64,000 nucleotides of DNA, from positions 34,700,501-34,764,500 of the forward strand of contig CP136890.1 of NCBI GenBank assembly GCA_034359265.1, given 5' to 3'. Below the pieces are notes generated by a model that saw only the letters and a program-made list of their open reading frames with translations, did not search any database and was not told where the DNA came from. The stretch is from Canna indica. Lineage: Eukaryota > Streptophyta > Magnoliopsida > Zingiberales > Cannaceae. The translations under genes were made by a program, and so were the position numbers. This document shows, in pieces, positions 1 through 11,129 of this stretch; position 1 is the stretch's first letter, and the number at the start of each line of letters is the position of its first letter.

Positions 1-235
1 TTTCCATCTAACATTATGCAATCACAGCCTTATATCTATCTTGATGCAATCTCAGCCTTCCATCTAACCCGATGCAATCCCAGCCTTCCATCTAACCCGA
101 TGCAATCACAGCCTTACATCTAAGTATCTAACATGATGCAATCACAGTCTTACATCTAACATGATACAATCCCAGCCTTCCATCTAACATGATGCAATCT
201 CAGTCCTTCACATACACAGGATGCAATCTCAACCC
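1..235. repeat. Minisatellite of about 28 bp in the gypsy-A LTR
   Basis: About eight imperfect units containing gATGCAATC(a/t)CAGCCTT(a/c)CATCTAAC. The same array recurs at 4925-5121, 12566-12612 and 14253-14570, which are pieces of the second LTR of the same element. Confidence 0.85.
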
Positions 236-1347
236 TTCATCTTCAACACCTCTTCTCCCTCACCCAAACCTAGGGTTCCCCCACCTCCCTTCCCCCAGTC
301 GTTGCCGTCGTCGCCCTCTACTCTAGCCGACTATATCGCATGGGGGAAAGCCTGTCGTCGCCACCACGGCAGCGGCATCCCCCCCGCCATGCACGACAGC
401 CCTCCACGGTTGCCATTGCGCGTGGCAGCGATGCTCCCTCGATTGGCTTGGCGAGGCCGCGCCGGCAATGGCGCTCCTAGCAGCGGCAGCTCTCGCACGC
501 GGTAACTCTACCGTGCAGGTAGAGTTGCCGCGCGTCACCATCTCGCCCTGGCTCGGACTACGAGCAGTTTGTCGAAAAGATTGACGAAAAACACAAGATC
601 CGACAATAATATTTTAAATTTCGAATTTAATAGAAGCAAGAACACATTGAATCTCGGAGAACCATAAAATAATTTCATATCCACAAATCGACAGAATATT
701 TATGCGAAATCTCATCATAAAATCAATATCATGATGAAAGAGTAGGGGAAAAAGGGCAAATCCACTCATCTCTTAGGATTTGCCCTCTCATATGAGTGGA
801 TTTCTCATATGAGAGGGAAAAAGAGCATGATATGCGAAATCTCATCATAAAATCAATATCATGATGAAAGACGGAAGGGAAGAAGACGCGTAGGATCTTC
901 CTTCAATCGATGCCGACAAAACTCGCGGAATTTTGGCTCCGGCGGCTCCTGCCCCTTGGTGGTGCCCTCTCTCTCCTCTCTCCCTTGCTTCGGTGGCGTG
1001 CGGCTAAAACCCTTGGCCGCACGCCCCTAGGCTCTAATTTTTAGACCCTGGGTTGGTCCAAATGACCAAAATATTCATACTCAAGTTATTCGACTTTAAC
1101 AATCCATATCTCACTCGTTCTAACTTCGATTCGAGTTCCGATTTAACTACTGAATTCACCTTGAGACCCCCTATCATCCTAGCATGCTAAATCATAGAGA
1201 TATGTAAAATAAAATTTCTCTAATTTTTTTCTATATTAAATGTTTACCCGAGTCTAATCCCGAAGTTTTTCGCCAATTCGCGTTAACTCGGGCCTACGGT
1301 CCCCCGTTCAGGAATAAAACATTATTATTAAAATTTTGGGCATTATA
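1..1347 (-). mobile_element. Gypsy-A 3' LTR, cut by the window start
   Basis: This is the 3' LTR of a minus-strand Ty3/gypsy element; its outer end lies outside the window. It matches 14253-15678 in order: minisatellite, GC-rich block (about 290-540), an oligo-purine/AT segment, and a shared terminal stretch ending in an AATTTTGGGCA-type tail (here CATTATA, there CACTACA). On the minus strand the LTR should begin TG at 1347, now mutated to TA. A polypurine tract abuts it at 1348-1367. Short reading frames inside the GC-rich block are not genes. Confidence 0.8.
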
Positions 1348-1367
1348 GTTTCCCCCCCCCCCTTAAA
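1348..1367 (-). promoter_or_regulatory. Polypurine tract of gypsy-A
   Basis: A run of 11 C on the plus strand (1352-1362) reads as AAGG followed by a G-run on the minus strand, directly before the 3' LTR start at 1347. This is the expected plus-strand priming site for reverse transcription and fixes the element on the minus strand. Confidence 0.75.
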
Positions 1368-1760
1368 GAAAATTCGTCCTTGAATTTTGAGATGAAAAAG
1401 GGAAGCTCACCTCGGTGTCAAAAGGGTACGAGTACTTCCCTCTCATATCATGCTCGACTTCCCAAGGTAACCTCCTAACCCAAGCCTCACTAGCTTCCAG
1501 CCAGCCCATCGAGGATCTACATCTACGCCCATACAGGACTATGAATGGTACCATCCCAATACTACTATGGTAGTTGTTATTATAGGCAACTCTACCAAAG
1601 GCAAGTACTTCTCCCAACCATCCTCTAAGTCTAGGACATAACCTCTTAACATGCCCTCGAGTCTGCAGAAGAAAAAGTGGTATTGAACATCACCTTAGCA
1701 CCCATGGTCTCCTGAAAGAACTTGCCAAAATTTAGGGAATCGGTCCACAACCAACCCATA
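1363..1760 (-). pseudogene. Gypsy-A pol 3' end: integrase C-terminal part and chromodomain tail
   Basis: Minus-strand remnant of a chromovirus polyprotein. From 1617 down to 1363 an 84-residue stretch reads YNNNYHSSIGMVPF then LYGRRCRS, the conserved integrase segment after the catalytic core. It continues with LPWEVEHDMRGKYSYPF, which resembles the end of a plant chromodomain, and a terminal SSQNSRTNF typical of this clade. Upstream (about 1620-1760) a frameshifted piece resembling the integrase segment before the catalytic Glu (KFFQETMGAK) is recognisable. The rest of gag-pol is missing, so the copy is dead. Confidence 0.75.
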
Positions 1761-3276
1761 TGGGATCACTACCATTTCTTGACCTAGACAGACCGGTTAC
1801 CACCATCCTGACTCTAAACCTCAAAACAACCTCGAAGTCAATTCTGAATCTGCCACCAATATCACCTCTCTCAGCTAAATCTTTGGTTGAAGCATCGAAG
1901 GCATCTCTCCCTGGGTCGAATGGAGCATGTCAATCAGGGTAGATTGAACGCGAGGATGCACTACCAAATCACCCGAGTAGATCACACGCAATACCGCCCT
2001 GTCGCCCAGCCATCCAGTGATCGAGCTCCCTCGCAAACAACCTCCTATTCATAGCCAAATGCTCCAAAACCACTACCAATTACAAAATCTACTATGTGTT
2101 GTAATGGACAATTTTGATTAGCCCAAAAGCCAACTACACAACTCTCGTATCCACTCAGAACTCACTGATATTGGTATCGGTTTTGTACATGCCCACCACC
2201 CACTAACCCTGACAGTTCGCACTGACCGGATGACACATCGAACTCCGAGCTCTGTCAAAGTGCAGAAAAAATCATTCCTAAACAGCTAGAATACCTATAA
2301 GCCTTTTTTTTCCTCCATAACCAAAGGTGTAGGATTTTCGACCCCTAATTCGATCGACCTACCCAACCACACCTATAAGGTATAAAACTCATGTACAACC
2401 ACCTAGGACCAATAGGTAATTATTAACCTTAAATCTAATAGGTAAATACCTCATGTTTGATGCCACAACTCTAATGGGTAATGTCTCATTTCAAATATGT
2501 CAAGTCACAATCTCAACTAGGCATTCTTATAAACATCGCTGATTATATTTCCAATGCAGTGCCAAAACATATGGCATTGCAGTGCATCATCATCCACAAC
2601 AAGTATTTGTATTTTATTTTATTTTTTCTTTTATTATATTATATTATATTTATTTATTTATTTTTAACTTAGACCGTCCAATGTCTGACATCCTTTTACC
2701 ATGCTATATCCGATCATAATGAATATTGAACATCATATTTCACTTAATTCTATTGCAAGATAAGCTAAACATATTCTATTACCTACCATATGTTTCCTAC
2801 AAGGGTATGATGCTTGTCTAAGTTTCCCCGTTATGCATTCATCGTACCAAATTTTCCACTCTTTCTATACCCTTCGTCAAGTGGCCATCCATTTCCTTTA
2901 ACCAATTTCAACTAAGGAAAATCATGCGTGAATTTAAGATAACAAAAGTATCCGTTCAAGCCTTCCCCTTATATGGGTTGGCCAAACAAGAGAAGGTTTT
3001 TCCAAGGAAATTAAATCTCTAAACCACTCTTACTTCATTGTCAATTGACCATCAAGAAAACATACAATAGACAAATAAAACATCATTATGTCTCTCCATT
3101 TCTAGAAGTAAGAACGCAATAACCACACAATTAATCATATAAGAAATCAATTTAAACCAAAATACGTACCACCGCTGGTGAGCAAGTTCAATTATCGATC
3201 TCGTGACTAGGACGTACCATATGTGAACACGCTAGCAATGCCCCTATATGATACCTACCATCCTATTATCGTACTA
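1761..3276 (-). other. Degenerate gypsy-A interior
   Basis: This lies between the integrase remnant and the primer-binding site, where gag, protease and RT would sit in an intact element. I find no open coding segment. There is an AT-rich simple stretch at about 2610-2665. The interior is under 2 kb, so several kilobases of gag-pol have been deleted. Confidence 0.5.
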
Positions 3277-3290
3277 GCTCTGATACCAAC
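3277..3290 (-). promoter_or_regulatory. Primer-binding site of gypsy-A (initiator Met tRNA type)
   Basis: On the minus strand it reads GTTGGTATCAGAGC, containing TGGTATCAGAGC, the usual plant complement of the initiator methionine tRNA 3' end. It sits two bases inside the 5' LTR boundary at 3293. Confidence 0.85.
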
Positions 3291-4047
3291 TTTGTCACAC
3301 CCCAAACTAGATATGACCGACCAGGGTACGCTACGTACCCCGAAGCCTAACCCCAAAACAACTATATATAATCAAATAATGAACCTAAATGTTTTGTAAT
3401 ATTTAAAACTTAAAGGAAAACATCAAAATCCTAAAAGAAACCCAACCACAAATAAAAAAAGGTTAAAGGTTCAATTTATTTTCAAAATTTTAAAGTCTCA
3501 ACAAGGACACCCCAAACTAAGGAAAATGCGGAAACGAAATAACCGAGTCTACATGACTCAACAATATAAAAATGATTGGACTCGATATCCTCCTCGATCA
3601 AGATGTGTCACGAGACCCGCTGCCCTGCCGCCACCAGCCGTGCTATTGTACCCCGATACCTCTCTAATATAACTCAAGTGCTGCAAAATAATAGAAACGA
3701 GAGGTAAGTCCAACTAGGACTTAGTGAGTAGATCAGTCCTCAATCATCCAATTCAGCATCATGTAAAAACCAAACAACAAAAATAAGCATTTGAACATAG
3801 CAGAAATATGAGGATGAATATCATAAATCTACCACCACTATCAGCATGAAAACAACCACCAACAGGCGAATAAATATATCACATGAATAATTACAACCTC
3901 ATGAATAAAGTAATGTCAATGCAATGCCTCAATCACATGAATGCAACATCCACATGAATCACCTTCGGACCCGTCGGTCCCACGTAGCCACATAAGGGTA
4001 GGTAGAGGGGTGGCCGCCGCACTACCACCCAACTCAGTGTCAGCCTG

Positions 4048-4226
4048 TTGGGGAATGCCCTCCCCTCACCGACACTCGCTCTTCCGAGCTAGCCTATTGG
4101 GGCATATGTTCCCCTCACCTGCTCGGGTCTCAGGTCTGTCTCCTTGGGGCATGATCTCCCCGCACTAGTCGAACTTCCGGAATAAGGCCAACACTACCTC
4201 TTTTGGGCATACACTCCGCTCACCAG
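4048..4226 (-). repeat. Hairpin-forming repeat units in the gypsy-A LTR
   Basis: Four units start TTGGGG or TTTTGGG at about 4048, 4097, 4144 and 4201, each followed within about 10 bases by a C-run (CTCCCCTCACC, TTCCCCTCACC, CTCCCCGCAC, CTCCGCTCACC), so GGGG can pair with CCCC. Spacing is about 47-57 bp. The block lies 750-930 bp from the PBS-side end of the LTR. Confidence 0.6.
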
Positions 4227-4924
4227 CGAGGCTTTCGGGAAATGCAACAAGCACATCACAACACACACGCATGTATTTGAACACAAAATAAGATGTACTA
4301 TCAACATGTAATAAAGGGTATGTCTAGGGCATATATACCTCAACCTCCACCTCCTCCTGCCAAACAATCGCAATCACACACAGATATATGCATATGGAAA
4401 TAGTGCTCACAATTTCAGATCTCACAGCGTTCATAATAACCATGAAATAGGAATATAGCATGCCCATCACCGTAAGAAAAGAGCCAAGTATATCACGCTA
4501 ACAATGCTAAAAGGAACTTCAATAGTAAAATTAATGAAATAGAACAACAAGATAGTATTTCAACATAGAGTAACACTGATCTAGGATAAGATTCACCTCA
4601 TCAAACATTATAACCATGAATCATCTCAGATTGAAATCATAAAAATATATAAAATATGTAAAATATATAAAATATGATTTTTTAACTTGGCACGCAAAAA
4701 GAGACGATGTCTACCTACTATTTTCAAAATCCAAAGGTCTGATGGCGAAACAGACCTCGCCAATGAATCCATAATATTGCTTAGGTGAAAATTCATATAT
4801 AACATGAATATTTTTGCTAACTATAAGGTCTCAAAATAATTATTTAGAATAATAGAAGAAATACCTTAAATTTATTTAATAAATCATTATTACGAATAAA
4901 TATAACGGTGCTACAATTCAAATA

Positions 4925-5121
4925 AATCAACAATAAAATTTCAACCCTTCATCTAAACAGGATCAAATCACAACCTTCCATCTAATATGATGCAATCACA
5001 GCCCTGCATGATGTAATCTCAACATTCCATCTAACATAACGCAATCACAGCCTTACATCTAACATGATGTAATCACAGCCTTACATCTATCCTGATGTAA
5101 TCTCAGCCTTACATCTGATGC
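4925..5121. repeat. LTR minisatellite, second copy
   Basis: The same gATGCAATC...CAGCCTTACATCTAAC units as at 1-235. The array is broken at 5121 by Copia-A and resumes at 12566. Confidence 0.8.
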
Positions 5122-6402
5122 TGTTGGCTTTAGGTTTTCAACCTTAGTCTTAATCTCGGTTTTGATGATAACAAACATGGGACTAATGATATCATTGAGA
5201 ATATCTTTTAGGTTCCATATCAATTAGCGTTCGATGTCCTCGGTCGAATAAATCGAAAGAAATCAGAAAATCGGAAGGACATTGATCGTCGCGCTCGGGT
5301 TCATCGCTGAAGTTTCTCGAAGATCGACGAGTGCACCAAAGTCATATTGGACGGGCTCAAAGATCACATGAAATCTCTCCAAGATGATGCTCGTTGAAAG
5401 CCGGAACTCGAAAATGAATCGCGGAAGAAAATCGGCTGAAAAATAAATTTCAGCCTAAGTTCGGTCGATCGGGCGGTCAACAGAATAGGGTAAGGAAAAA
5501 GGAAGTAGCCTTGTCGGTCAACCGGTCGATCGACTAACAGAGGCCTAAAATGGGAAGTAGCCCTAGCCTTGTCTGCAATGGATAGAAAATTATCCGTTGA
5601 GCTGCCGTTTCTTTAGGAGGGTATAAATACACCCTCATATAACACATTTAATCTTCTTCCTTGTCAATTACAAATTTTATTGAGCAATTTAAAGGAAGTT
5701 TTAAGCCTTCCAAAAAAGATTAGTGCTTGCGCTCAATTCTTCCAGCGACAACTTTTTGCGCACACTCTGCTCCTCAACTCGGCTTTGACTCAAAGCATTT
5801 CTTCTGGTGAGTTGGAGGTTCTGAAGGCGTGGAAAAGAGCTGTTTATCTTGGTTTTCTCTTTAAGCTCTTTTTATTGTATTTTAACTATTATTTAAACTA
5901 TTTTTGGATTTGTGTCGGTAGAAGACCAGGTGTTTGGTCTTGTGTGTGAAAGTGGTTATCTTGGTGAAAAGGTGTAAAGCCACTTGTGTAAACCTAGTTG
6001 TTACTAGGATTAGTCAAGTTGTCCCTTAGGGTTGAGGTGGGAAAGTGCTCTCGGTAGGAAGGCGGGATACTTTCGGGTGTGGAAGTGGCTTCGGTTTGAG
6101 AGCAGAGACTTTCCGGTGAAAAGTCCTCTGTGTAAGGGAAACCGAATTAATCTAGTAAAACTAGTTTGGAAATCCTAAGCGTGGTGCTTAGGTGTGGAGT
6201 AGGCATTGGGGCCGAACCACTATAAATTACTTGTGTTTGCATTGATCTTTCTTTGTGCTTAATTGTTTATCTTGCTTCCGCATTGAATCGTAAAATTGCA
6301 AATTGCCTAAGTAATTCAAAAAATGATTAAATTAGAATTTAGGCTAATTAATTTAGTAAACACACTATTCACCCCCCCTCTAGTGTCGCCATTTCGCCTA
6401 CA
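5122..6402 (+). repeat. Copia-A 5' LTR (1281 bp)
   Basis: Begins TGTTGGC and ends CGCCTACA. The TATA box is GTATAAATAC at 5621-5630, preceded by a GGTCGATCG-type block (5463-5545). The 3' end carries a CACTATTCACCCCCCC tract also present in the other Copia LTRs here. Relative to the 3' LTR it lacks roughly 200 bp of the GGTCGACC-rich block just upstream of the TATA region. Because the TATA box and U5 are intact, it could still drive transcription; this is inference. Confidence 0.9.
5621..5630 (+). promoter_or_regulatory. TATA box of the Copia-A 5' LTR
   Basis: GTATAAATAC, with counterparts at about 11856-11866 (3' LTR), 13491-13500 and 22691-22700 (solo LTRs), each in the equivalent LTR position. 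Confidence 0.7.
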
Positions 6403-6404
6403 AT

Positions 6405-6416
6405 TGGTATCAGAGC
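6405..6416 (+). promoter_or_regulatory. Primer-binding site of Copia-A
   Basis: TGGTATCAGAGC, two bases after the 5' LTR end; complementary to the initiator methionine tRNA 3' end in plants. Confidence 0.9.
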
Positions 6417-6469
6417 GGGTCGTGGATTGAGATTTCACCATCTCGTCTACATCTAGTCTCGATCTAGAA

Positions 6470-7818
6470 ATGGCTCTAGAGAGTGTAGCATCTATACCCC
6501 CTAGGTTTTATGACTCAAACTTTGGTCTTTGGAAACATAGGATGTACACTTATTTGAAGACTAAAGGTTTTGGTGTCTTTAACATGTTACATTGGGAATT
6601 CATTGAACCTAAGGTTGATATGCATGCATGGAGTTAATTGGATAAGAAAATGTCTAAGTATAGTGGAGATGCCATGAGTTACATACTTTGCACATTACCA
6701 AATGACATTCTAGATAAAGTTATGCATTGCTATTCGGCTTATGACTTTGGGCCACTTTAAATGTTTTATATGATTATGCCAAAACCGAAGAGATTGACAC
6801 TTTTGATGTAGGCGGTGATGACAATGGTCATACACCTAGTACTAATCTTGGTTTTAATGCCCATAGCTTTTCTAGTCAAAGAAGTAGCACCAAGAGCCGA
6901 AAAAGAAAAGTAATTTGTCATGCTTGCAAAGAAAAGGGGCATGTGAAGAAAAATTGTCCAAGTATGAAGAACAAAGCAAGGAAGAGGTCAAGTGCTTCCA
7001 CCTCCACCTCTCACACATTTAAAGCATCCTCTAGCAATGACTATGAAGCTACTTCAAAAGTTTGCCTCATAAGTACCAAAGTCTTGGTACAGTCTTTTCC
7101 TTCTAGTAATAATAATAATAATGTTAGTACTAGCTCTTTTAGTTCATTCAATATGCCATATGAAGAACTAGTTGATGAATGTCAAAAATTATATGCCTTG
7201 CTTATTAGAAAAGATAAAGAAAACAAAAAATTGAAGAAAACAAATTTAGAGCTTAGCTCACATGTGCATGTATTAGAATTAGAAAATGACAAATTAAAGA
7301 CTAATTCTATTGAGTCTTGCCATGATACATTGAACCTTGAGCTAAAAGCTTTGAAACATGAAAATGTGGATTTAAAAGATAAATTGAAGTTTAAGAATGA
7401 TGATTTCAAAATTGAGAATGAAAAATTGAAAGTTGAAAATAACATGTTGAAATCTCAATTGCATGCATTGCATAAATCCATAGATGATTTGAAAAATGAG
7501 ATGTTGATTTTGAGTAGGAAAGTTAATACTTCCTATTTTAATTCTAAAAATCAAAATGTCTCATTTAGGAAACCTCAAAAGAAAAATAATTTATCTAAGA
7601 ATGCTCATGCTCATCATGTCTCTCATGCCATGCATTCTACCATTAGACCTCATAATTATAAGAAGATAAATGAGGTTTCTAAGAATGCTCATACTCATCA
7701 TGTTTCACATGACAAGCATTCTAAAAATAAATCTCATGTCCATAATAAAAATGAAAAGAAGAAATTTAGTGGACATTGTTTTTGTTGTGGTATTTTTTGT
7801 CATGCTATTTATGATTGA
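6470..7818 (+). pseudogene. Copia-A gag (broken)
   Basis: Starts MALESVASIPPRFYDSNF at 6470, a plant Copia gag N-terminus that binds RNA and forms the particle. An in-frame TAA occurs in the stretch after HAW (about 6635). A frameshift follows near 6755. The continuation contains a CCHC zinc knuckle CHACKEKGHVKKNC (about 6918-6960). From 6943 an open 291-codon frame continues with a Ser-rich linker, a long Lys/Glu/Leu/Asn coiled coil (about 7150-7520) and a His-rich tail with repeated NAH(A/T)HHVSH motifs. A CxxC pair (CFCC) near 7787 may be half of a second knuckle. Gag remains are followed by a WVPK motif near 7900, as in SIRE-type gag ends. Confidence 0.8.
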
Positions 7819-10800
7819 GCATTAAAAAAAAATCCAATGTAGTTAAGACACTTTGGATTCCTAGGCCAACTCACCCCCAAGGACCCAAAGCCATTTGGGT
7901 ACCAAAGATCTCACCTTCTATTGTAGGGGGAGCCACCACACATGGTTGAAGGAAAGTGATGTGTTGAAGTTGACCATGGACTTGAATGATGAATCATCCT
8001 TTGGTTGCAACTTCAAGCTACCTTGATGCCTTAGGTAAAGTTGGCATCAAAATTATTTCGGTATCATCTTCTAACTTGCATTGTTTACTCTAGTTGAAGA
8101 TCATGATGTTATGCTTAATGATAGTTAATCTCCATGCTATTGATTTATTGTATAAAATAATTTTTGATTTTGATTTCCCGGTCTCCTTGGAGACCTATGT
8201 GGCCTGTAATGGGTCTAAGCGACCTTGCGGTTATAAATCATAGGCACATTGTGGCCTTTCGGTTTTCAACCAATAGGAAGGGTTGAAGATCATATTTTCA
8301 CTTATATTTCTTTTGTGATCTCTTAAAATTCATTTTGATATCACTCGATTTTATTTTAAAACGAATTTGAAACTATTTAGCAAAGTAGATTTTGATATCG
8401 ATAGTTGATCCATCTCTTTGCTACTTAGTTCGATAACTTGCTAGTAATTATATTCTCATTATCCTACATTTGGTATCCTAATATTGCTTGCAAGTTATGA
8501 TAAAATGAAAGGCTAGTAATTACGAAGAAAAAGATTAGTTTGGCAAATTATCATGAATAAGGTATAACTTTGATAAATTCAAAATCTTAGTGTTATACCT
8601 CAATGCTTAAGCTTAAATAATGTCTCAATACTCATGATTAGAATTGCATGGTAAACCCTTGAATTTTCATGAGTAGGTAGAATTTTAGCACTTAGGCAAA
8701 TTTCATTGAATGAAACTTACTCTAGGTAAATACCTATTACTAGAGACCTTCATGTAAGTCCAAACTAGTTTAACATGGTTAGGGATCTTATTCCTCAAAT
8801 GCTTCACATCTTAGGATCTCTTAGATTCATTTTGATAATATGTTAATTCTTTAAAATGAATCTTTACTATTTAGCATAGATTGAGTTTTTAAATGAAACT
8901 TTGTATTGAACCTTTGCTATTTAGTGTGTTTGCTTACTAGTAGGCATATTATTTCATTATGCTACTAATGAAGTCTACTTGCAAGTTATGAATGCTAATG
9001 AAAGGATATGCTATCTAAAAGAAAATGAAAAAGGAAATAAAAAGTTGGGCAAATTTCTAAGACTAAGGTATGGATTTATTTTTTGCAAAATATTAGTAAA
9101 ATAATTGAATTTTCATGTTTAATGATGTCTCTATACTCATGATTGATGTTGCATGATAAATGTTTGAATTTTCATGAGTAGGAAAAATCTTGATAACTTA
9201 GCTTATTTCATGATATCATGATATTTATGAAATTGAACTACGTTAAAATTCTTCTTTAGAGACTTCATTTTAAGTTAAAAATGAAATGAACATATTTAGA
9301 TACACACATGATATGATTCTAAGTGTTCAATCTTGAAAATTCATGTGTAGATGAAAAATGAGATAACTAGATCACATTAGAGGACCTAAGCTTGAGAAGT
9401 TTGACCCAAGTCAACAAATTGACTTGGACACTTGATTTTAAGTCCAAACTTCATAAACATGTTTATGAATAGGTATGACATGTTTTCAAGCACTTAGAAT
9501 GAAAAATTTATATGGATATTGATAAAATGACATAGAGGTGGTTTCATAAAAACCTCTTTTGAACCAAGTTGACTTAACTGTCTCATTTCCAATCCATATT
9601 TGTGAAACATGTTTAGATTTACTCATGTTAGGTATCCATAGGTTTAAGTTTGAAAAATCATGAGTAAATGTTAAGATTGAAACTTAGCAAGTTTCATAAA
9701 AAAAAACTAGTTTAGTTTTGAATAAAACTATGCTAGGTTGATATCTTGACTTTAGGACATAATTTTCATTTCAAACTTGACATATACTCTTTACATGACC
9801 ATCATGTGGTGTCATGAAAGTTTGAATGAAAATTGAACAAGTTTTAAGAATAACTGAAAATTACAAAAATATCATTTCGACCTACAATTGGTATAAATTT
9901 TAGTTATTTCTAGAGAAATATAGAAAAATTATTTTTAGATGATTCTTGAAACTGCACATTCACTAAAAAATCTAGTTTCTTCAGTAAAAATTTCAAAATA
10001 TTTAATCAAGAATCTAATTTATAATAGAATTTTGAAGTTGAATTTCGAAAATACAAAGTATCACTTATTTGAAATATCAATCTTTCCGATACTTTGATCT
10101 TTCTTCAAAAACTTCAAATAAAAACTCATGTATACCATTTGGATTTCATTTCTAATATCATTCATACAATTTCTTGAGTAAAATCATTCCTAGAAATAAT
10201 TTTGATATCTTGGATGATAGCTAGAAATATCCATCTATTTATTAAAATTAATATAGGATGAAAAATGGACTTTGAAAATTCATTTTGAGTTCAAACTTGA
10301 TACATGAATTTCAAATGACCATTCAATAAATGATATCAAAAATTTTCATCCATCAATTGATACATGATTTTGTATGGATTCAAAAGTTTAATTTTTGAAA
10401 ACTTAAGGTATAGTTTGACCTAAGTCAACAAAGTAACTTAAAAATTTCATCTTAAGCCCAAACTTGATTCATAGACTTACATTATCTCATGTTTGATGTC
10501 TAGATGCCTAAGTTTGAGAAAACATGAGTAGATTGCAAAATGTGGAACTTAGCATTTTCATGTTTTCATGCTTATTTCAAATGAAAACATGCTAAGTTCA
10601 TATTTGGATTAAATGACATTAGTTTCACTTCAAACTTGATATACATGAGTTAAATAACCATATCTTGATATTTTGAAAGTTTGAGTGAAATCTAAGAATG
10701 TCATGAAAAATACTTGAATGCATACAAGATTTTGTTTTGAATTGTATCTATCACTCTTTTCATATCATGTATGACCTTGTTTTCATATCAAATATTGTTT

Positions 10801-10920
10801 TCCATCCCTTTGGTTGAGATTTTCATGTTTAATGAAAATAATCTTTAGAGTCTCAACTTCATAAAAAAATATATATTGTTTTCCATCCCTTTGAATAGAT
10901 AGACCTTTCTTGCCCTTTTT
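7819..10920 (+). repeat. Copia-A interior filler: diverged tandem repeats, no pol
   Basis: About 3.1 kb of AT-rich DNA where pol would be expected. Two long diverged copies run at about 8330-8775 and 8810-9300. They share the order: CTATTTAGCA, TTGCAAGTTATGA, CTCATGATT, GAATTTTCATGAGTAGG, then a TAGAGACTTCAT-like end. Shorter related units continue to about 10700, each with motifs such as AAACATG, GTCCAAACTT and CATGAGTA. I recognise no protein domain in any frame. Confidence 0.65.
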
Positions 10921-11129
10921 GATTAATGTCAAAAGGGGGAGAAATGTATAAGAAAAAGGGGGAGAAGTGTATAGGAAAATTGGGAAGAAAATTATAAATA
11001 TGGGAGGAAAATATAGGAAATTCATGCATATAGATAGGGGGAGTTTATTTTCATAGATATGCATGTTGATAGGGGGAGAAATCCCTTAGTTGATATCCTC
11101 CATGCTTTAAATGAATATATTTTCTTAAG
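10921..11129 (+). promoter_or_regulatory. Multiple polypurine tracts before the Copia-A 3' LTR
   Basis: AAAAGGGGGAGAA occurs at about 10931-10943 and again at about 10954-10967. Further GATAGGGGGAG copies lie near 11034-11043 and 11069-11079. Repeated polypurine tracts upstream of the 3' LTR are a known feature of SIRE-type elements (from memory). Confidence 0.6.

Noticed and set aside
3277..3290. tRNA gene fragments at the TGGTATCAGAGC sites
   Set aside because: They are only 12-14 bp complements next to LTR ends, that is primer-binding sites. No tRNA cloverleaf was found in the window.
7182..7554. Minus-strand frames opposite Copia-A gag
   Set aside because: They are shadows of the Lys/Glu/Asn-rich coiled-coil coding sequence on the plus strand.
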